Positions 1 to 10,819 of a stretch of 46,468 bases of DNA are shown here, piece after piece. The position numbers were made by a program, and so were the translations under genes. How positions within the stretch are numbered: position 1 is the stretch's first letter; every line of letters starts with the position of its first letter. The notes beneath the pieces were generated by a model. That model made no database searches, was not told the DNA's origin, and saw only the letters and a program-made list of their open reading frames with translations. This DNA comes from Methanobacterium sp. (lineage in GTDB: Archaea > Methanobacteriota > Methanobacteria > Methanobacteriales > Methanobacteriaceae): NCBI GenBank assembly GCA_003158115.1, contig PMGM01000034.1, forward strand, positions 1 to 46,468, read 5' to 3'.

Positions 1-89
1 TAAAAAATCTAAGACCCTAAATTATTTATTACTTAAATATTTTTATGAAACCTCTCCTATGATCATTAACCTATCACTGAAATAAGAAT

Positions 90-350
90 TTAAACCATTT
101 TCTTCAAAGTTTCAAGCTTGGAAATCATCGCAGATAAATTATCAATCATATTATCTTTCTGTTTTATTTCATAATCATCAACAAATTCAAATTTTATAAG
201 ATTCTTTTTATAATCTTTCATACGATTTAGTTTTTCAGAACATGATAGCTCTTCCCAAATTTCAATATTGAGACAATCATCACATAAATAAAAAGATTTT
301 AACATTATCATGTTGTATGTAAATCCTTCGGAAGTGGCATAATTAACCAT
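90..350 (-). CDS. hypothetical protein, 86 aa, with a CxxC pair
   Basis: I do not recognise this protein. It is 86 aa, Lys/Asp-rich, with one CxxC (YLCDDC, near residue 23) that could bind metal and a C-terminal stretch with heptad-like hydrophobic spacing (about residues 65-85) that may form a short coiled coil. An AAGGAG-type ribosome binding site lies about 11 nt upstream of the ATG, which supports translation. It has no membrane segment and no operon partner: upstream is almost 400 bp of AT-rich DNA. Function unknown. Confidence 0.55.
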   Translation of the reverse strand: MVNYATSEGFTYNMIMLKSFYLCDDCLNIEIWEELSCSEKLNRMKDYKKNLIKFEFVDDYEIKQKDNMIDNLSAMISKLETLKKMV

Positions 351-739
351 AATATATCATTCTCCTTATTAGATGTTCTGAAATATTTACTGAAAATTTT
401 GATTGAGGTATATCTTAAAATTCGTTAATAATTAATTTTATTGAATTTTTAGAGGCACTAAAAATTTTTTTAATTAAATATTAATATTTTTAATCTTAAT
501 ATGGTTTTTTGACAATAAATTCAATTTAAACAATAATTTTAACTAATTTTTTATTTTTTTTATATCTGTTAAGTTCTGAGAATTATTTATGAATGAATTT
601 TTTTCTATGAGGTTTGTTTAAGTGTGACATACTAACTAGTTCGATTTTACTGATTCAAGGTCATGAATTTATGAATTGAATATGTGGAAAATTTTAATTA
701 TGTAGAGCTCTTACTAAATATAAGGAGTGTTGAATTTAT
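351..739. other. AT-rich intergenic stretch
   Basis: This is a strongly AT-rich spacer between the divergent small genes at 90-350 (minus) and 740-874 (plus). I see no coding frame. It holds one perfect 9-bp inverted repeat (444-466), listed separately, and presumably both promoters. Confidence 0.5.
444..466. repeat. perfect inverted repeat, 9-bp arms, 5-nt loop
   Basis: AATTTTTAG (444-452) and CTAAAAATT (458-466) are exact reverse complements around AGGCA, and the right arm runs into a T-tract on the plus strand. It looks like a hairpin terminator or a regulator site, but no plus-strand gene ends just upstream, so its role is unclear. Confidence 0.4.
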
Positions 740-874
740 ATGCTTATGAAATATTGTGAAAACATGCAGATGAAAAAAGGAACTTTTATCTGTATAATAA
801 ATGGTACAGAATTAAAGTGTAAATGCGAAGATCAAATTGTCCAACATGAAAATAAATGGAAAGTAGATGATTAA
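740..874 (+). CDS. small cysteine-containing protein, 44 aa
   Basis: This short reading frame runs from ATG 740 to TAA 872-874. An AGGAG ribosome binding site sits at 723-727, a normal distance upstream; an in-frame ATG at 746 is an alternative start. The 44-aa product has four cysteines (one near the N-terminus in KYCEN, one in FICI, and two in KCKC) and no hydrophobic segment, which suggests a small metal-binding or redox protein. Codon use looks coding rather than random for such AT-rich DNA. I do not recognise the family. Confidence 0.5.
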   Translation: MLMKYCENMQMKKGTFICIINGTELKCKCEDQIVQHENKWKVDD

Positions 875-1052
875 ACATTTAAGCTTTTAGATATTCAAAC
901 AATCAAACGTTTACAACTTTTTTTTATTATAATTCTTTGAAATTTGGGTATATTGAAATTTGAGAAGATACTGAAAAATAGTGAGCATACTATTTGATTT
1001 AGATCTCAGGCATAATTATACTAGATCAATAAAATAAGAAAATAATCAATAG

Positions 1053-1756
1053 TTAATCTTTATTAACAGCTTTATATCTACCATTTTCTTCAACAACAAA
1101 TAATATGACTTCTCCATTTATGGAGGATGGTTTCACAGGTTTATTATTGTCATTAAATATTATACCATTCGTTATCCTAAGTCTATCTAGTGTAAAAATT
1201 TTTTCTACACCCGCTTTTATGAAATTTTCAACAGGCTGTGGTTCTTTAATAGTTCTTATATTGCCTTTTGTAAAAATTTACCATCGTTCTTCGTTGCTGC
1301 AAGACCTATACTTGCAATTGCTCCAATAACTCCATTTTTGGTTTTTCCAAACCCTTCTAATTTTATATTGGAATTTATTGCAAGATCTACTGCTCTTTTG
1401 GGTGTTAGAATACTTTTTTTAGCATCTTGACCATAATTAATGATTGCAGAGGATATCTGGTTTTCATGTGCCACTGCAAGATCGGTATTGCTTTCCATGT
1501 TAAACTCATTTTCCATTATTCTTTTGATTGTTAGTAAAATATCGTCTACAAATTTTTCATCATTGCAATCTAAATGGATTACTGCACCAAAGTTGTATGT
1601 AGAATATTTTATTTTTGGATGCACATAAAACTGATGTCTTGAACAGCGTAAACAGGATATTTATCTGAAATTTTCTTTTGCAACTATACGAGCGAATTTT
1701 GCCGTACCAACAGATTCATTGTTGCTTGTATTATCAATACCTACATAAATCGTCAT
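1053..1756 (-). pseudogene. TiaS-like (agmatinylcytidine synthetase-like) protein, three frameshifts
   Basis: Three frames join into one 235-aa protein. The N-terminal frame starts at ATG 1756 and reads MTIYVGIDNTSNNESVGTAK, the ATP-binding GID(D/N)T signature of the TiaS N-terminal domain. The middle holds HQFYVHPKIKYST, GFGKTKNGVIGAIASIGLAA and NDGKF, which resemble the stand-alone TiaS-like proteins I know. The C-terminal frame ends at 1053. The breaks lie at about 1667-1680 (A-run, net two bases missing), 1641-1647 (one missing) and 1272-1276 (T5 run on the coding strand, one missing). TiaS itself modifies tRNA-Ile2 with agmatine, but this short form lacks the full catalytic extension, so its substrate is uncertain. 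No stop codon other than those caused by frame loss is needed to explain the reading. Confidence 0.6.
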
Positions 1757-2238
1757 TTAAATCTTTCCAGTAACACATTTCTTTAGATATATATTTATTT
1801 TGATTATTACTATAAAATTTACTCTAATTGTAAATTAATATTTAATTAGATTATATTTAATCAAAATTATACTTTTGATGATTTAACTTAATCTTTGAAA
1901 TGTTTTTACCATATGAATCCATAATCTGATTTTTAAACCTTAGATAAATGATATACAAATACTTTTCTAACAATTAATGGATAATTAATAGAAATAACAC
2001 GTATTGAAGTTTATTTTGAGACAAATCTTTATTTATCCCCTTTCTAATGAATAATACTAATTCCTGATTTTACATCAATTTTATATTTTCCTTGCTTTTT
2101 GCTTTGATTATATTTTTGATATTTTAAATTATTATATAATTATGTTCAGTTATTATACTATTTTCTGTATTAATATTATATTTAATTTAGGAATATAAGT
2201 TAACGTTTAATAATTTTTAGAAATACTGTACGTTTGAT

Positions 2239-2253
2239 CGAAATATTTATATA
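2239..2253 (+). promoter_or_regulatory. BRE/TATA promoter of the anf operon
   Basis: CGAAATATTTATATA matches the methanobacterial BRE/TATA consensus CGAAANNTTTATATA exactly. Transcription would start roughly 22-26 nt downstream, near 2275, which leaves a leader of about 75 nt before the ATG of anfH. Confidence 0.7.
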
Positions 2254-2273
2254 TAATAAAAACTAAGCATTAC

Positions 2274-2302
2274 TATCGGAAGTCGGTTGCCTTCTTCCGT
2301 TA
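2274..2302. promoter_or_regulatory. candidate NrpR-type operator over the anf transcription start
   Basis: CGGAAG (2277-2282) and CTTCCG (2294-2299) form a perfect 6-bp inverted repeat with an 11-nt spacer, extendable to 9-bp arms with one mismatch. Inside it, GGAA-N6-TGCC (2278-2291) and GGTT-N6-TTCC (2285-2298) are overlapping near-matches to the GGAA-N6-TTCC operator of the methanogen nitrogen repressor NrpR. It sits over or just after the predicted transcription start, as nif operators do in other methanogens. Binding by NrpR is inferred. Confidence 0.5.
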
Positions 2303-2312
2303 TATTTGATAA

Positions 2313-3176
<864 letters not shown>

Positions 3177-3189
3177 GGATGTGTGGTCT

Positions 3190-3507
3190 ATGAAAATGGT
3201 AAGAGCAATTGTAAGGCCGGAAAAAGTAGAAAATGTGGTTGACAGCCTGGATGAAGCAGGATTCGCAGCCCTCACCAAGATGGATGTTATAGGAAGAGGT
3301 AAACAAAAGGGTATTCAGCTTGAAAACATTTACTACGATGAAATACCGAAAACCATGTTGATAGTTGTTGCAGAAGATGAACAAACCAAAAAAATAGTTG
3401 AAATAATCACAGAATCATCATTCACTGGAAACTTCGGTGATGGTAAGATTTTTATAAGCCCAGTAGACGACGCATATACTGTTAGAACTAGAAATAGCGG
3501 TCTTTAA
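3190..3507 (+). CDS. nifI1: nitrogen regulatory PII-like protein NifI1
   Basis: NifI1 and NifI2 form a PII-family complex that, in methanogens with Mo-nitrogenase, binds the dinitrogenase and blocks it when ammonium rises (low 2-oxoglutarate). This 105-aa protein starts MKMVRAIVRPEKVE and has the PII elements GRGKQKGIQ at the base of the T-loop and FGDGKIFISPVDDAYTVRT at the C-terminus. I prefer ATG 3190 over GTG 3181, since the family starts with MK(M/E) and AGGGA lies about 10 nt upstream. The tyrosine-uridylylation loop of bacterial GlnB is absent. It lies between anfH and nifI2, the position typical of methanogen nif operons. Confidence 0.92.
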   Translation: MKMVRAIVRPEKVENVVDSLDEAGFAALTKMDVIGRGKQKGIQLENIYYDEIPKTMLIVVAEDEQTKKIVEIITESSFTGNFGDGKIFISPVDDAYTVRTRNSGL

Positions 3508-3529
3508 TACGCTATTTGAAGGGGTTAAA

Positions 3530-3898
3530 ATGAAAGAAGTAATGGCCATAATAAGACCAAAAATGGTAACAAAGACTAAAGAAGGTTTAGATTTTCTTGG
3601 ATTTCCTGCAATGAATGCAGTAAGAGTAATGGGACGAGGTAAACAAAAAGCGATACTGAATGAAATAAAACTAGAAATCAACGAAACTAACCTAACTGAA
3701 GCAGATGGAGCAATGAGATACATCCCAAAAAGAATGCTATCATTGGTTGTACCAGATGAAGATGTATCTCTTGTTGTTGAAGCCATAATGAAAATAAACC
3801 ATACAGGCCAAATTGGGGACGGTAAGATATTTGTTTCACCAATAGATAATGCATTTAGGGTAAGAACAATGGAAACTGGAGATAATGCAATTTCATGA
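3530..3898 (+). CDS. nifI2: nitrogen regulatory PII-like protein NifI2
   Basis: This is the second PII-like subunit of the nitrogenase switch, 122 aa, starting MKEVMAIIRPKMV after a GAAGGGG ribosome binding site. It has the PII motifs VMGRGKQKA and GQIGDGKIFVSPIDNA, and a longer T-loop segment (about residues 45-65) than NifI1, as is usual for NifI2. Established work on methanogen NifI1-NifI2 shows ammonium switch-off of Mo-nitrogenase; that the pair acts on an Fe-only enzyme here is inferred from its place in the operon. It lies 22 nt after nifI1 and is followed by an unusually long 152-nt gap before anfD. Confidence 0.92.
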   Translation: MKEVMAIIRPKMVTKTKEGLDFLGFPAMNAVRVMGRGKQKAILNEIKLEINETNLTEADGAMRYIPKRMLSLVVPDEDVSLVVEAIMKINHTGQIGDGKIFVSPIDNAFRVRTMETGDNAIS

Positions 3899-5613
<1,715 letters not shown>

Positions 5614-5625
5614 GGAGGAGAATAG

Positions 5626-5976
5626 ATGGAAGACATGATGAAAGATCAGGTAGATCAACTGGTTGACTATATTATGAAATGGTGTCTGTGGCAGTTTAAC
5701 TCCCGCGCATGGGATCGAAAGGATCAAAATGAAGGGATTCTTACGAAAACTACGCAAATTTTATGTGATGAACCAGCTGAAAATGATACTCCTGCTGACA
5801 GATGCTATTGGGTTGAAGCTGTAATGTTAGCAAGAGATTTCAAAAGCACCTATCCATGGCTTTCTGAAATGGATAATAATGAGATTAAATTGCTTATGCA
5901 GGGTCTTAAAGAAAGGATAGATTATTTGACAATATCCGGATCGCTCAATAAGGAGCTTACCAACCCAACCTATTAG
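5626..5976 (+). CDS. anfG: Fe-only nitrogenase delta subunit AnfG
   Basis: AnfG is the small delta subunit found only in alternative (V or Fe) nitrogenases; it binds AnfD in the hexameric AnfDGK enzyme and is needed for activity. The 116-aa protein shows the family core: DYIMKWCLWQFNSRAWDR (about residues 14-31), DRCYWVEAV, YPWLSEM, and LMQGLKERIDYLTISGSLN near the C-terminus, closely following bacterial AnfG. It lacks the short N-terminal extension of the Azotobacter protein. The start follows AAGGAGGAG. Its presence between D and K rules out a Mo-nitrogenase. Confidence 0.95.
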   Translation: MEDMMKDQVDQLVDYIMKWCLWQFNSRAWDRKDQNEGILTKTTQILCDEPAENDTPADRCYWVEAVMLARDFKSTYPWLSEMDNNEIKLLMQGLKERIDYLTISGSLNKELTNPTY

Positions 5977-5988
5977 AGAGGTGAAATT

Positions 5989-7377
5989 ATGTCTTGTGAA
6001 TTAAACAAAAAAGAGCGAGCTGGGGTTATAAACCCAATATTTACCTGTCAGCCTGCAGGTGCCCAATACGCTAGTATTGGTATAGAAGATTGTATAGGTA
6101 TTGTTCATGGTGGACAGGGTTGTGTGATGTTTGTACGCCTGTTGTTTGCTCAGCATTTTAAGGATAATTTCCTTCTGGCATCTTCATCTTTGCATGAGGA
6201 TGCAGCGGTACTTGGTGGAGTACATCGTGTTGAAAAAGCGGTTGATGTACTTTTGATGAGGTATCCTGAAGTTAAAGTTGTCCCGATCATCTCAACATGT
6301 TCAACAGAAATCATTGGTGACGATATTGATGGGGTAGTAAGGAAACTCAATAGTGGTCTATTGAAAGAAAAATACGCAGATCGTGAAGTGCATCTTATTC
6401 CAATACACACACCAAGTTTCAAGGGAAGTATGATAGAGGGTTATGATGTTGCAGTTAAAGATTTTGTAAAAGCATTTGCTAAAAAAGAAGAGCCAAACGG
6501 GAAAATTAATCTGATAACGGGTTGGGTGAATCCTGGAGATGTAACAGCTCTTAAACATCTTTTATCAGAGATGGATGTGGATGCAACTGTTCTTTTTGAA
6601 ATTGAAAGCTTTGATTCTCCACTTATGCCTGATGGGGAAGCAGTTTCTCATGGAAGTACAACAATTGAAGACATGAAGAGTACTGCCAATGCCATTGGGA
6701 CAATTGCACTTAACAGGTATGAAGGTGGTCAGGCAGCCAATTATCTTGAAAAAGAGTTTGAAATTCCAGCGGTGATTGGACCGACACCGATAGGTATTCG
6801 AAATACCGATGCATTTTTAGCTAATATTAAAATAATGACTGGTAAACCGATCCCAAAATCCCTTGTACGTGAACGTGGAATAGCCATCGATACAATGACA
6901 GATCTTATCCACATGTTTTTTGCAGATAAGAAAGTAGCCATATATGGAAATCCCGATCTTGTAATAGGCCTTGCTGAATTCTGTTTAGATCTGGAAATGA
7001 AACCCGTATTACTATTGCTTGGAGACGACAATAAAAAATATTCGAAAGATCCTCGTATAATAGAACTTCAGGAAAAGGTTGAATTTGAAATGGAAATTGT
7101 CCAAAATGCAGATCTTTGGGAATTAGAAAATAGAATTAAAACTAAGGATCTTGATCTTGATCTGATTATTGGACATTCAAAAGGTCGTTTTACTTCAATT
7201 GATAATGATATCCCAATGCTCCGGGTAGGGTTCCCTGTATACGACAGGGCGGGATATTACAGGCATCCTATTGTAGGATATGCCGGGGCTATATGGCTTG
7301 TTGAAGAGATGGCAAATGTATTGTTCACAGATATGGAATATAAAAAGAACAAGGAATGGATCCTTAATGTATGGTAA
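5989..7377 (+). CDS. anfK: Fe-only nitrogenase beta subunit AnfK
   Basis: AnfK supplies the other half of the P-cluster and the Fe-protein docking surface. At 462 aa it has the short N-terminus of alternative-nitrogenase beta subunits. P-cluster cysteines are Cys20 (IFTCQPAGAQ), Cys45 (HGGQGCVMFVR) and Cys104 (ISTCSTEIIGDD). IGPTPIGIRNTDAF, DLVIGLAEFCLDLEMKPVLL and the exact terminal motif KKNKEWILNVW match AnfK as I recall it from Azotobacter. The start follows AGAGAGGTG. It is the last gene of the operon; no nifE, nifN, nifB or anfO/R gene follows. Confidence 0.96.
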   Translation: MSCELNKKERAGVINPIFTCQPAGAQYASIGIEDCIGIVHGGQGCVMFVRLLFAQHFKDNFLLASSSLHEDAAVLGGVHRVEKAVDVLLMRYPEVKVVPIISTCSTEIIGDDIDGVVRKLNSGLLKEKYADREVHLIPIHTPSFKGSMIEGYDVAVKDFVKAFAKKEEPNGKINLITGWVNPGDVTALKHLLSEMDVDATVLFEIESFDSPLMPDGEAVSHGSTTIEDMKSTANAIGTIALNRYEGGQAANYLEKEFEIPAVIGPTPIGIRNTDAFLANIKIMTGKPIPKSLVRERGIAIDTMTDLIHMFFADKKVAIYGNPDLVIGLAEFCLDLEMKPVLLLLGDDNKKYSKDPRIIELQEKVEFEMEIVQNADLWELENRIKTKDLDLDLIIGHSKGRFTSIDNDIPMLRVGFPVYDRAGYYRHPIVGYAGAIWLVEEMANVLFTDMEYKKNKEWILNVW

Positions 7378-7612
7378 TATTTAAGGACTTTAACCTGTCT
7401 ATCTGCCGGTGATAATTTTAGAGTTGTATCTGTCCAATCCAGATAAACAATGTACTTGGTGAATTTGAGAGAGCATCATAAGTAATGGTACATCAACAAA
7501 TTTAAATTACGGGGATATGATTTAGGTTAATATCCAATTGTTTAAATGGATTCCAATAATATTTATTAATATAATGAGTGGAAAATAATTTATTTTTTTT
7601 TGGGAGGTAAAG

Positions 7613-8332
7613 ATGAGACTTCATTATTTACAGCATGTACCATTTGAAAACCCTGGAAATATTCTTACATGGGCAGAAGAAAATGGTTGCAATGTAACAA
7701 GTACACACTTCTATGATGATGAAACTGTTCCAAAACATGAAGATTACGATTGGTTGGTTGTTATGGGCGGCCCAATGAATATTTATGACGAAAAAAATTA
7801 TCCTTGGCTTGCAGATGAAAAATTATTCATCCGTGAAGCTGTAAATTCTGGAAAAGTGGTTATAGGCATATGTCTTGGAGCTCAATTGATTGCAGATGTG
7901 ATAGGAGGTAAAGTAACAGAAAATCCTTATCTGGAAATTGGATGGTTCCCCATTACATTAAGCCAGGAGGTAAGATCTTCTCCGTTATTTTCATTTTTCC
8001 CAAAGCAGCCAACTGTTTTTCACTGGCATGGAGATACATTCAGTACACTGCCCGAAGATGCAATTTGCATAGCAAAAAATAATACTTGCAGTCATCAGGC
8101 TTTTATTTATAAAAAAAAGGTGTTTGGGTTTCAATTTCATTTGGAAAACACCGAGGAGATCATTGAGAACCTTTTAAATCACTGTCAAGATGAAATGGTA
8201 CTTGGGACTTTTGTTCAAACACAGAAAGAACTGCTATTACATCCAGAATATATTAAACAAGATAATGAATTGATGGATATGTTCCTCACACAACTAAAAA
8301 GAATGGAAAAAGAAGGCGGTTACATTTTATGA
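7613..8332 (+). CDS. class I glutamine amidotransferase family protein
   Basis: This 239-aa protein is a stand-alone class I (triad) glutamine amidotransferase, GMP-synthase-like, which would hydrolyse glutamine or act on a related gamma-glutamyl substrate. The catalytic Cys87 lies in the nucleophile elbow GICLGAQL, and His176 and Glu178 in FGFQFHLE complete the triad; VVMGGPMN is the usual oxyanion-side loop. A GGGAGGTAA ribosome binding site precedes the ATG. It overlaps the next gene by 4 nt (ATGA), so the two are translationally coupled. It starts 235 nt after anfK; whether it belongs to the nitrogenase regulon is not shown by the sequence. The acceptor substrate is unknown. Confidence 0.85.
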   Translation: MRLHYLQHVPFENPGNILTWAEENGCNVTSTHFYDDETVPKHEDYDWLVVMGGPMNIYDEKNYPWLADEKLFIREAVNSGKVVIGICLGAQLIADVIGGKVTENPYLEIGWFPITLSQEVRSSPLFSFFPKQPTVFHWHGDTFSTLPEDAICIAKNNTCSHQAFIYKKKVFGFQFHLENTEEIIENLLNHCQDEMVLGTFVQTQKELLLHPEYIKQDNELMDMFLTQLKRMEKEGGYIL

Positions 8333-8856
8333 ATCAGATTCGATATGTGCAAAGAGATTGTAGAGATAAAGAGAAAATTGAAAAGTTTTTGTTAGAGTCA
8401 AGGATTGGGGTAATTGGAATGAATGGTGATGAGTTTCCATATGCAGTTCCAGTAAACTTCGTTTGGAATGATGGTTCATTATTCTTTCACGGTATGGGGT
8501 CGGGTAAAAAGGAAACTATCCTTTCATCAGAGCCTCTTGTTTGTTTTACAGTCTATGAAGAATATGGTACCGTGACAGATTTCATGCCTTGCCATGCAGA
8601 CACAGCATATATGAGTGTCATGCTTTTTGGAAAGGTGGAGAAGGTTGTTGATTTTGATGAGGCGGCTTTGGTTCTCCAGAACCTTATTGAAAAATACACA
8701 CCCGGATTTTATAAACATCAGTTAAATGCTACACTGATTGAAAAATATAAATCTTCCTTTGATGGAAATGCAGTTTCGATTTATCGACTAACACCTGAAA
8801 ATATGACAGCCAAAGAAAATCATGCCAATGAAGACAAACTTTTCAAGGGGGGATGA
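8329..8856 (+). CDS. pyridoxamine 5'-phosphate oxidase-like flavin-binding protein (NimA type)
   Basis: A 175-aa split-barrel FMN-binding protein. PYAVPVNFVWNDGSLFFHG followed by GSGKKETIL is the FMN-contacting core shared with NimA-type nitroimidazole reductases and related PNPOx-like proteins; ALVLQNLIEKY lies in the typical C-terminal helix. Its ATG overlaps the stop of the upstream amidotransferase (ATGA), so both are likely made from one transcript. In methanogens such proteins may bind FMN or F420; the sequence does not settle which. Physiological role unknown, possibly flavin-dependent reduction or stress protection. Confidence 0.8.
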   Translation: MNQIRYVQRDCRDKEKIEKFLLESRIGVIGMNGDEFPYAVPVNFVWNDGSLFFHGMGSGKKETILSSEPLVCFTVYEEYGTVTDFMPCHADTAYMSVMLFGKVEKVVDFDEAALVLQNLIEKYTPGFYKHQLNATLIEKYKSSFDGNAVSIYRLTPENMTAKENHANEDKLFKGG

Positions 8857-9392
8857 TCTGACGATTTAAGTATAGATTTTTATTTCTTGTGGAATAGAAA
8901 CTTAAATTTGTATTATTTATATTAAGGTTTTAAGTCATTTTATGGTTATTAAATAGAAAAATAAGATTAATATTATATTTTTTTAATATCTACAATTATA
9001 TTCTGGATATATTCATTAGAATTGTAGGATATTTATCCACAATCAAATCACTCTTCACCCTTTCCGGATTATATTCAAAATTCCCTAGAGATTATATCTA
9101 TAAAATTAAAGAAAATTTTACATTAAATTAGCCAATAGTGCTGATCATAACATTTACTAAAAAAACAATGTCTATTACTTACCTAAATCTATAATTGAAA
9201 ATGGAAATTGAATTTATTTAATCAATTCACCCGGAAAAGTTATATTCAATCAAATAGCTGATAGTTGCGTATAATAATTAAAACCCAATTTTTTCAGTAA
9301 ATAACTAGAAAAAGTAATATTTTATAGGTAAATTTTACGTCATATTTGGTAATACTTCAATGTTAAATAGTATATTTTCGTTATTTAGCCTC
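8857..9392. other. AT-rich intergenic stretch
   Basis: This 536-bp stretch lies between two convergent genes. I see no gene or RNA. A 30-codon minus-strand reading around 9000-9090 looks mildly coding but lacks a start and is discussed among the rejected items. Confidence 0.5.
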
Positions 9393-10580
9393 CTATCTAC
9401 ATATGATACTTATTATGTCACGATTTTCTAGTTCATGGTCACTAGAAATTCTTCTGCAGCTTCTAGCATCTAAAGCATGCATAAAAGTATCACCTATATC
9501 TGTATGTATTACATAGGCCATATCACGGGGATTTGAACCTTTTTTTATGAGCAGAGCATCTGGCAGAACATTTCCTTTTTGATCCGATAATTTATGTTCA
9601 TCTTCTACTGGGAAAACAACTATCATATCTAAAATATCAAACACTGCTTTATTAAGTGCTTCTTGAACTCCCGTACTCCCATATTTCATAAGAACATGTT
9701 CTTTGATATAATTCAAAGCTTTCATTTGGTTTTCGTTGAGTTTTCCTGGTTCAATCACTTGAAAATCAGAGTCACCAGGGAAATAACTTATCAATCCTGC
9801 CTCTGATGCACGTATGAGTGCTAGTTCTGATTCTGCTGAGGCAGGTATAACATTTCCATATTTTTCTTCAAGACGTTTAATATTTTCTTCGGATGTTGGT
9901 AAATCTGCCTTGTTTGCAACTATTAACATCGGTTTTGATCTTTTAATTAGGTCGTCAAGAACTGCTATGATATCTGAATCATCCCATTTATCATAATCTT
10001 TATCAACAACTTTTTTGGCTTCAATTATTTCTTCCAGTTTTATTCCTGTTCCACTTAACTGTTCAGCAATAACTTTTGCGAGATCTAACCTTTCTGACAG
10101 AACTTTTCGTATCATTTTGTTCCAATTTTTCTTTAAAATCTCAAAAAGCCACATTGTAATTTCATGTTCTAAAAATTCCACATCTTCTAGAGGGTCATGG
10201 CTTCCAGGTTCACATGGTCTTCCCTCTTCATCTGTGGATCCTGAAGCATCTATTATGTGGATGAATACTTTAGCTTGTCTTAAATCATCTAAAAACTTAT
10301 TTCCAAGACCTCTACCTTCATGAGCTCCAGGTACAAGTCCTGCCACATCTATAAGTTCAACAGGAATCAACCTTTTGCCATCAACACACTTTGAATTGTG
10401 AGGATTACAAGTAAGCTCTAATTCGACACATGGACATTCTGTCACTACATGTGCAACTGCTTTATTAGCATTTATAGTTGTGAATGGGTAACTTGCCACT
10501 TCTACATCTGAAAGTGTTGCAGAATTAAAAAAAGATGATTTTCCAACGTTTGGTTTTCCGGTTACTGCGATTTGAAGCAT
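9393..10580 (-). CDS. redox-regulated ATPase/GTPase of the YchF/OLA1 family
   Basis: A 395-aa P-loop protein of the Obg/YchF superfamily. G1 is [10 protein letters not shown] (residues 8-17), G3 is [19 protein letters not shown], and G4 is NKAD in [10 protein letters not shown]. The C-terminal part ends in a TGS domain ([20 protein letters not shown], then [10 protein letters not shown] and DRDIISI-like end). Members bind ribosomes and hydrolyse ATP or GTP; the archaeal branch carries a helical insertion between G3 and G4, as here. GGAAGGAT precedes the ATG. It is monocistronic by spacing. Confidence 0.9.
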   Translation of the reverse strand: MLQIAVTGKPNVGKSSFFNSATLSDVEVASYPFTTINANKAVAHVVTECPCVELELTCNPHNSKCVDGKRLIPVELIDVAGLVPGAHEGRGLGNKFLDDLRQAKVFIHIIDASGSTDEEGRPCEPGSHDPLEDVEFLEHEITMWLFEILKKNWNKMIRKVLSERLDLAKVIAEQLSGTGIKLEEIIEAKKVVDKDYDKWDDSDIIAVLDDLIKRSKPMLIVANKADLPTSEENIKRLEEKYGNVIPASAESELALIRASEAGLISYFPGDSDFQVIEPGKLNENQMKALNYIKEHVLMKYGSTGVQEALNKAVFDILDMIVVFPVEDEHKLSDQKGNVLPDALLIKKGSNPRDMAYVIHTDIGDTFMHALDARSCRRISSDHELENRDIISIICR

Positions 10581-10819
10581 TTTTATCCTTCCTGAATTTG
10601 TTAAAATAATAATTAATCTCTAGTTTAATTTAAAAGACCATGTTAAATAATAATTTCGATGTACAATTTAAATTATTAAAGTATTTATTCCAAAATTTGT
10701 TATGTAGATCCACATTCTTCAAGGATTTAAATAATAAAAGAAAAATAGTTATTAAAATATAAATTTTAATAACTTGATAAAATTCAAAGGTTTTCATTAA
10801 AACGGAGTATGCTCTAAAA

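Noticed and set aside
3181..3189. GTG start for nifI1 nine bases upstream
   Set aside because: It adds three residues not found in the family and leaves no well-spaced ribosome binding site.
7427..7445. Inverted repeat TATCTG...CAGATA as an anf terminator
   Set aside because: The 6-bp stem is not followed by a T-run and the loop has no other support, so I do not call it a terminator.
9000..9090. Minus-strand coding-like reading of about 30 codons
   Set aside because: It has no start codon or ribosome binding site and no recognised motif; upstream stops cut it off. Too weak for a gene or remnant.
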